Assembly: GCA_049366715.1 (NCBI GenBank)
Contig: JBMNCQ010000076.1
Location: forward strand, 1-9,059
Length of the DNA stretch: 9,059 nucleotides
Reading direction: 5' to 3'
Source: JBMNCQ01 sp049366715
GTDB taxonomy: Bacteria; Bacillota; Peptococcia; Peptococcales; BICA1-8
The notes beneath the pieces are model-generated. The model was not told where the DNA came from. It made no database searches and saw only the letters and a list, made by a program, of their open reading frames with translations. The translations under genes and the position numbers were made by a program. Positions 5,509 through 9,059 of this stretch are shown here, piece by piece. Positions within the stretch are counted from its first letter, which is position 1. The number at the start of each line of letters is the position of its first letter.

Positions 5509-6780
5509 TTACATTTTACCTTGCGTCATCAACCGGGCCTGCGGTATTTTACGCAAAACAAAAGCTGCCAGGGGGGCTATTACTGCTCCTAAACCCAGAA
5601 TAAAAAAGGGCAGTCCCCATTTAGTCGCATCAACAGGGTTTATATTCCCATTTTGGATTTCAAGTACTTTCCCAAATAAAAAAGGCGAGATAATCGTCAT
5701 AATATACCCAAGGGCAGATTGAAAGCCCAGGGCTGTAGACCTAATTTGGGGCGAAACCATATCTGTCAGGCCGGCCTTATATATTGCCGAATCCGAAATT
5801 ACCCAGAATCCAATCCAAAAAGCCGCCAGTACGACGAATATTAAAGAATGTCCGTATAAAAATCCCAAAAACAGCTCTACGGAAAGACTGCAGCTTGCCC
5901 CGATCATAATCGCTTTCGTTCTGCCCCACTTATCCGCCGCCATGCCCCACAGAAAAACAGCGGGAACACCAAGTAAAATGACCAGTGCCGCCATTTTGCC
6001 GCCAAGAGCAACAGCAACACTGTCACTATAGCCTGCGGCCTTGGTACAGGCGACTAAGAAAGGTCCGATCCAGCCCCAGAATGCATAAAGTTCCCACATA
6101 TGTCCCATATATGAAGTTGTAATTAAAGCCGGCCCGCTATAACCTCCTTCCGGTGCCGCTTTAATTGCCCTATCCGTATTTATTGCAGGTAAAGAGGAGG
6201 CTTTCTCTAAGCTGCCGGGACCGGGGTTGCCCACTTTCATTAAATAAAATAAAATTGCGGCGGCAAAAAAAACCGGCAGTGAAGTCCACAATATCCCTGA
6301 CTGCCAGCCATATTTACCGGCCAAAGGCGAAGCCACAAAATATCCTCCCGCATAGGATGCGGTTAAAGCAGCTGTATAGGCCCCGATTGCCTTACCCCTC
6401 TCTTCAGGGGGAAACCAGGAAGATAAGTACGAAATACCCGGGGCATAAATAGCTCCCGCCGATACCCCGGTCAAAAGCCTGAGGAGAAGAATGCTGGTAA
6501 AATCGCGGGCCAGCCAGACAAAAGAAGTTGAAAAAACTGCTGTCAAAAGAGTAGCCCAGGTGATAATCTTTATTTCTCCGACCTTATCCGAAAGCCAGCC
6601 GGTAAAAATTACAACCAGAACATAACCAAACTGAATCGAAGCCAGAATAATACCAATATCCGCCCCGCTCAGGTCAAAATCCGCGGCGATATATTTCAAA
6701 ACTGCGGAAAAATTATACCAGGGTAAATATCCTAAAAACATGGACAAGGTCATCAGCACTAAAATTTTACCTTTGGTCAT
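5509..6780 (-). CDS. Major facilitator superfamily (MFS) transporter, substrate unknown
   Basis: The 423-residue protein has the expected 12 hydrophobic membrane segments in two halves, joined by a polar central loop (about 184-214) rich in Gly, Pro and Ala. The N-terminal half shows the MFS motif A as GWLSDKVGEIKI (61-72) and RLLTGVSAGAIYAPG (about 100-115), followed by FPPEERGKAIG. The C-terminal half repeats the motif-A pattern as GMAADKWGRTKAI. W21, Y22 and N23 in the first segment and the HMWELYAFWGW stretch opening the second half are distinctive and may line the substrate path. The ATG at 6780 follows AAGAAGG. The gene stands alone between terminators, so its context does not show the substrate. 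An organic-anion or drug exporter or importer are all possible. Confidence 0.9.
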   Translation of the reverse strand: MTKGKILVLMTLSMFLGYLPWYNFSAVLKYIAADFDLSGADIGIILASIQFGYVLVVIFTGWLSDKVGEIKIITWATLLTAVFSTSFVWLARDFTSILLLRLLTGVSAGAIYAPGISYLSSWFPPEERGKAIGAYTAALTASYAGGYFVASPLAGKYGWQSGILWTSLPVFFAAAILFYLMKVGNPGPGSLEKASSLPAINTDRAIKAAPEGGYSGPALITTSYMGHMWELYAFWGWIGPFLVACTKAAGYSDSVAVALGGKMAALVILLGVPAVFLWGMAADKWGRTKAIMIGASCSLSVELFLGFLYGHSLIFVVLAAFWIGFWVISDSAIYKAGLTDMVSPQIRSTALGFQSALGYIMTIISPFLFGKVLEIQNGNINPVDATKWGLPFFILGLGAVIAPLAAFVLRKIPQARLMTQGKM

Positions 6781-6918
6781 ATTGCGTTACCTTCTTTTCA
6801 TAATATAGGGAGGTCTTATTTTGATACAGCTCAATATTCAATTAAACACGCAAGAAATATGCCAAAGATAAAAAAAGCGGTATTTCCGGGTTTTACAAGC
6901 CTCTTTTGCATTATTTTA

Positions 6919-7030
6919 TGGTATTTTTGCAACACCAAAAACCTCATCATCCTGCCGGCAGCATACACTCCCCAGGATAAGCCGTTGCAATTCGGCAGCA
7001 GCCCGATGCCGAATCGCAACCTCCCGGGGA
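6919..7030 (-). ncRNA. Putative structured RNA (leader of the MFS gene or independent sRNA)
   Basis: On the minus strand the outer stem TCCCCGGGA/TCCTGGGGA (7022-7030 with 6969-6977) encloses a 14-bp stem (7007-7020 with 6984-6997, loop of 9). A smaller stem TGGTGTT/AATACCA (6931-6937 with 6919-6925) and the 10-bp palindrome CTGCCGGCAG (6952-6961) follow. Each of the three stems contains one G-U pair on the minus strand that would be an A-C mismatch on the plus strand, so the minus-strand transcript is the likely folded form. It ends about 140 bases before the MFS start. I recognise no known riboswitch class, and no clear promoter or expression-platform terminator is seen. A REP- or MITE-like repeat is the main alternative. 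The rest of the gap 6781-7110 shows no credible gene. Confidence 0.45.
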
Positions 7031-7064
7031 CTGATCTAAGAAATCTTCTCCTGCTTGATATGAT

Positions 7065-7094
7065 AAAAAAGAGAGTAGTGACGACTCTACTCTC
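7065..7094 (-). terminator. Intrinsic terminator of the MATE-MarR operon
   Basis: GAGAGTAG (7071-7078) pairs with CTACTCTC (7087-7094) around an 8-base loop, and on the minus strand six T's follow (7065-7070). It lies 17 bases after the MarR stop. Confidence 0.9.
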
Positions 7095-7110
7095 CTGAAA
7101 AACGGTTCGG

Positions 7111-7551
7111 TTAATCAATTTTCCGTAAAAATTCAGCTGCATTAGCCGACATTTGTTCCAGCATCTTCAGGACTGCCTCTTTTTCATCAGGGTCAAAGCC
7201 CTTTAGCAGCTGCCCGGTCCAATTCATACAGATGTTTTCCAGCTCCGGCTTTATCGCATAGGCCTTGTCATTCAGGAAAATTTTATTCATTCTCTTATCA
7301 GCAGGACAAGTCCTCCGTCTTATATAACCTGCTGCTTCAAGCTTTTTCATAGCCCGGGCAGTCGTACCTTTATCCATACACAGATAACCGGCCAATTGCT
7401 CCTGACTAATGCCGTCTTCTTTGAAAAGAGTAAGTAAGAAGATAAATTGACCCCGGCTTAAATTATAGGCGTTCAGTTCTTTATCTAAATTCATTTGTCC
7501 TAAACGGTGCAAAACGGAAATCCATTTTCCGACAGATTTATCTTCTCCCAT
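7111..7551 (-). CDS. MarR-family winged-helix transcriptional regulator
   Basis: The 146-residue protein shows the MarR layout: N-terminal helices ending in LNAYNLSRGQFIFLL, the winged helix ISQEQLAGYLCMDKGTTARAMKKLEAAGYI (split as ISQEQLAGYLCMDKGTTARA and MKKLEAAGYI) and the wing RRRTCPADKRMNKIFL, then C-terminal dimerisation helices. Three Cys are present (in LCMD, RTCP and ICMN), and C-to-oxidant sensing is conceivable but not shown. The ATG at 7551 is chosen because GGCGGAGG lies 9 bases upstream. A further upstream in-frame ATG at 7575 would overlap the MATE gene. The start is 4 bp after the MATE stop, so the two genes are co-transcribed. The expected role is autorepression of the operon, relieved by a pump substrate, probably through the palindrome near the promoter. 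Confidence 0.92.
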   Translation of the reverse strand: MGEDKSVGKWISVLHRLGQMNLDKELNAYNLSRGQFIFLLTLFKEDGISQEQLAGYLCMDKGTTARAMKKLEAAGYIRRRTCPADKRMNKIFLNDKAYAIKPELENICMNWTGQLLKGFDPDEKEAVLKMLEQMSANAAEFLRKID

Positions 7552-7555
7552 ATCA

Positions 7556-8914
7556 TTAAGCCTCCGCCGGCACATAATGAGTGAGCAGTTTAAACTCTCT
7601 TAACATTAAGGTTAAAGTCAACAGGAAAGAAAAGAAATCAGCGATCGGCCCGGCATATAATACTCCGTCTAAACCATAAAAGGACGGCAGTATTAATAAT
7701 AAAGGGATCAAAAACAGTACCTGCCGCGATAAAGTCAGCAGCATGGCAGATTTCGGCTTTCCAATAGCTTGAAAATAATTAGCCCCAACCATTTGGAAGC
7801 CGATAACAGGAACCATGAGCAGGAAAGTCCGGATTGCTTTAGCGCCGAATCCCAACAGGTCTTGATCATCGGGAGAAAAGAAAAATACCAGTTGTTCAGG
7901 AAATAAGCGCGTCACAATAAAACCAAAGGTAGCGATTGCCGTTGCTACATAAATAGCTATCCTTAACGCTTCTTTCACACGGGCAAACTCTTTGGCACCA
8001 TAATTATAGCCGATTATCGGCTGAGCTCCCTGGCTGATTCCCAGTACAGGCATCATCAAGAGCATCATTAAACTGAATACCACACCCATTCCTGCAATAG
8101 CAGTTTCACCACCATATATCCTTAAGCTGTTATTTAAAATTAAATTTAATAAGCTTGCCGCTAACTGCATGGCGAAAGGAGCAGAGCCTATGGATAAAAT
8201 TTTATTCAATATTTCCTTTTCCAGTCGTAAGTTGACTTTTTTGATTTTCAAAGTACTGTTTCCGCGCAGAAAATAGTAGAGTACCCAGGTCGCCGAAATG
8301 CCTTGGGAAATAATCGTAGCTAAAGCCGCCCCTTGAATACCCCAGCCAAAAACAAAAATAAAAATCGGATCTAAAATTATATTTGTAATGGCACCGATCA
8401 GCATTGTCATCATAGCAATTTTGGGATTACCCTCTGCCCGGATAAAGTTATTCATACCAAAACCAATGGACATTAAAACATTACCGGCCAAAATAATCTG
8501 CATATAATCTTTAGCATATGGAAGTATTGCCTCGGTAGCGCCGAATAACCTGAGTAACGGCGTTAAGAAAGTAAGACTTATCATTGATACCAGCAGCGCT
8601 AATAACACGAGCCCCAGGACACCATTACCCATAATCTTTTCTGCTTCGTCCTTTTTTCCTTCTCCCAGCTTTAAGGAGATTAAAGATGTTGTTCCTATCC
8701 CGATCAGCATCGAACAAGCCATGGAAATCATCATTAACGGAAAAGCGATTGTTAATCCTGCAAGTCCGAAAGAACCTACTCCGTTACCGATAAAAATTCT
8801 ATCAACCACATTATATAAAGCATTTACTAACGTACCGATTAAAGCCGGAATAGAAAATTTAATTAAAAGCTTAACGATACTTTCCCGGCCCAGTTCTTCT
8901 GAATGATTTCGCAT
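7556..8914 (-). CDS. MATE-family multidrug efflux transporter (MepA-like)
   Basis: The 452-residue integral membrane protein has the typical MATE length and 12 predicted segments in two halves. Visible hallmarks are the opening FSIPALIGTLVNALYNVVDR (about 19-38), IFIGNGVGSFGLAGL, the IGIGTTSLISLKLGEGKKDEA segment (split as IGIGTTSLISLKLG and EGKKDEA), FIRAEGNPKIAMM and, in the second half, GISQGAQPIIGYNYGA (about 298-313) and YFQAIGKPKSAMLL. MATE pumps export cationic drugs or metabolites in exchange for Na+ or H+; the MepA subgroup is usually paired with MarR-type regulators, as here. The ATG at 8914 follows AAAGGAGG. It is the promoter-proximal gene of the leftward MATE-MarR operon. The specific substrate is not shown by the sequence. 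Confidence 0.94.
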   Translation of the reverse strand: MRNHSEELGRESIVKLLIKFSIPALIGTLVNALYNVVDRIFIGNGVGSFGLAGLTIAFPLMMISMACSMLIGIGTTSLISLKLGEGKKDEAEKIMGNGVLGLVLLALLVSMISLTFLTPLLRLFGATEAILPYAKDYMQIILAGNVLMSIGFGMNNFIRAEGNPKIAMMTMLIGAITNIILDPIFIFVFGWGIQGAALATIISQGISATWVLYYFLRGNSTLKIKKVNLRLEKEILNKILSIGSAPFAMQLAASLLNLILNNSLRIYGGETAIAGMGVVFSLMMLLMMPVLGISQGAQPIIGYNYGAKEFARVKEALRIAIYVATAIATFGFIVTRLFPEQLVFFFSPDDQDLLGFGAKAIRTFLLMVPVIGFQMVGANYFQAIGKPKSAMLLTLSRQVLFLIPLLLILPSFYGLDGVLYAGPIADFFSFLLTLTLMLREFKLLTHYVPAEA

Positions 8915-8941
8915 TTTTAAGTCCTCCTTTTACTGTCAAAG

Positions 8942-8955
8942 GTTGCAAGCGCAAC
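8942..8955. promoter_or_regulatory. Candidate MarR operator
   Basis: GTTGC (8942-8946) and GCAAC (8951-8955) form a perfect inverted repeat with a 4-base centre. It lies just downstream of the -10 box, at the predicted transcription start of the MATE-MarR operon. TTGC/GCAA arms resemble those of E. coli marO. Binding by the encoded MarR protein is inferred. Confidence 0.5.
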
Positions 8956-8961
8956 TATTCT

Positions 8962-8990
8962 ATTATAAACTTACTTTTCAGTATATGCAA
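8962..8990 (-). promoter_or_regulatory. Sigma-A promoter of the MATE-MarR operon
   Basis: On the minus strand TTGCAT (complement of 8985-8990), a 17-bp spacer and a perfect TATAAT (complement of 8962-8967) lie about 50 bases upstream of the MATE start. The predicted start falls on the adjacent TTGC/GCAA palindrome. Confidence 0.85.
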
Positions 8991-9007
8991 TTAGATTTTT
9001 TATTTTT

Positions 9008-9059
9008 TGTGTTTATTCTGTGATAATGTCACCTTGTTATTATTCCGGTAAAATGTCAC
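9008..9059. repeat. Right copy of the 52-bp terminal inverted repeat (probable insertion-sequence end)
   Basis: The exact reverse complement of 3-54, beginning TGTGTTTATTCTGTG at its inner edge and running to the window end. Its two related 20-bp direct repeats are at 9013-9032 and 9040-9059. The neighbouring inner sequences (from 55 rightward and 9007 leftward) are unrelated, so identity ends exactly at the presumed element tip. Confidence 0.75.

Noticed and set aside
6096..6112. ACATATGTCCCAT resembling the CATATG operator motif
   Set aside because: It lies within the MFS coding region (around MGHMW codons), away from any promoter. Probably chance.
7022..7042. GGACTGATCT on the plus strand, similar to part of the TPP riboswitch
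   Set aside because: The CTGAGA and other TPP core elements are absent, and no gene follows on that strand.
7071..7096. GGAGAGTAG on the minus strand, as in the start of tetrahydrofolate riboswitches
   Set aside because: It is one arm of the MarR operon terminator; the remaining aptamer core is missing.
6859..7098. 79-codon plus-strand open frame in the gap after the MFS gene, and a minus-strand frame at 6831-7142
   Set aside because: No ribosome binding site fits, the translations look like no known family, and both cross strong hairpins. The sequence is better explained as structured RNA plus a terminator.

Overview
The window looks like a chromosomal contig from a low-GC Gram-positive strict anaerobe, probably a spore-forming clostridial or Peptococcaceae-like organism. 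This rests on strong AGGAGG-type ribosome binding sites, near-consensus sigma-A promoters, AT-rich intergenic DNA and a gene set typical of anaerobes. No rRNA, tRNA or CRISPR array was seen, so genus-level placement is not supported. Both ends run into the same 52-bp sequence in inverted orientation (3-54 and 9008-9059). The likeliest reading is that each side abuts a copy of the same insertion sequence and the contig breaks there.

Region 1 (about 60-4516) is a coherent metal-cluster locus. It has an Mrp/NBP35-type Fe-S carrier ATPase (151-975), a divergently placed Gly/Arg-rich DUF5320 protein (1072-1374, minus), and a tight plus-strand operon of four genes: a NifX/NifB-fold cofactor-binding protein, two paralogous MinD-like ATPases that each carry an inserted 2x[4Fe-4S] ferredoxin domain, and a second NifX/NifB-fold protein. 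A DUF134 protein (4088-4516, minus) with a sigma-region-4-like HTH and a zinc ribbon closes the block. This content matches the anaerobe-specific 'orange protein' (ORP)/Mrp clusters described in Desulfovibrio, where the ORP protein binds a Mo-Cu sulfide cluster. Here a DUF134 protein sits where Desulfovibrio has a sigma-54 activator. A CATATG-centred motif overlaps the -35 elements in front of mrp and in the divergent DUF5320/operon promoter region, which suggests one shared regulator.

Region 2 (4535-5508) holds a single DUF4397-type protein made of two tandem repeats. The sequence in front of it fits a sigma-K (late mother-cell) promoter better than a sigma-A one. Two strong hairpin terminators follow.

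Region 3 (5509-8990) is transcribed leftward. A MATE efflux pump and a MarR regulator form a two-gene operon with a near-perfect sigma-A promoter and a TTGC-N4-GCAA palindrome near the predicted transcription start. After its terminator comes a 330-bp gap with a strongly structured element, whose G-U pairs indicate that the minus-strand RNA is the folded form. It lies upstream of an MFS transporter of unknown substrate and could be a leader RNA or an independent small RNA.
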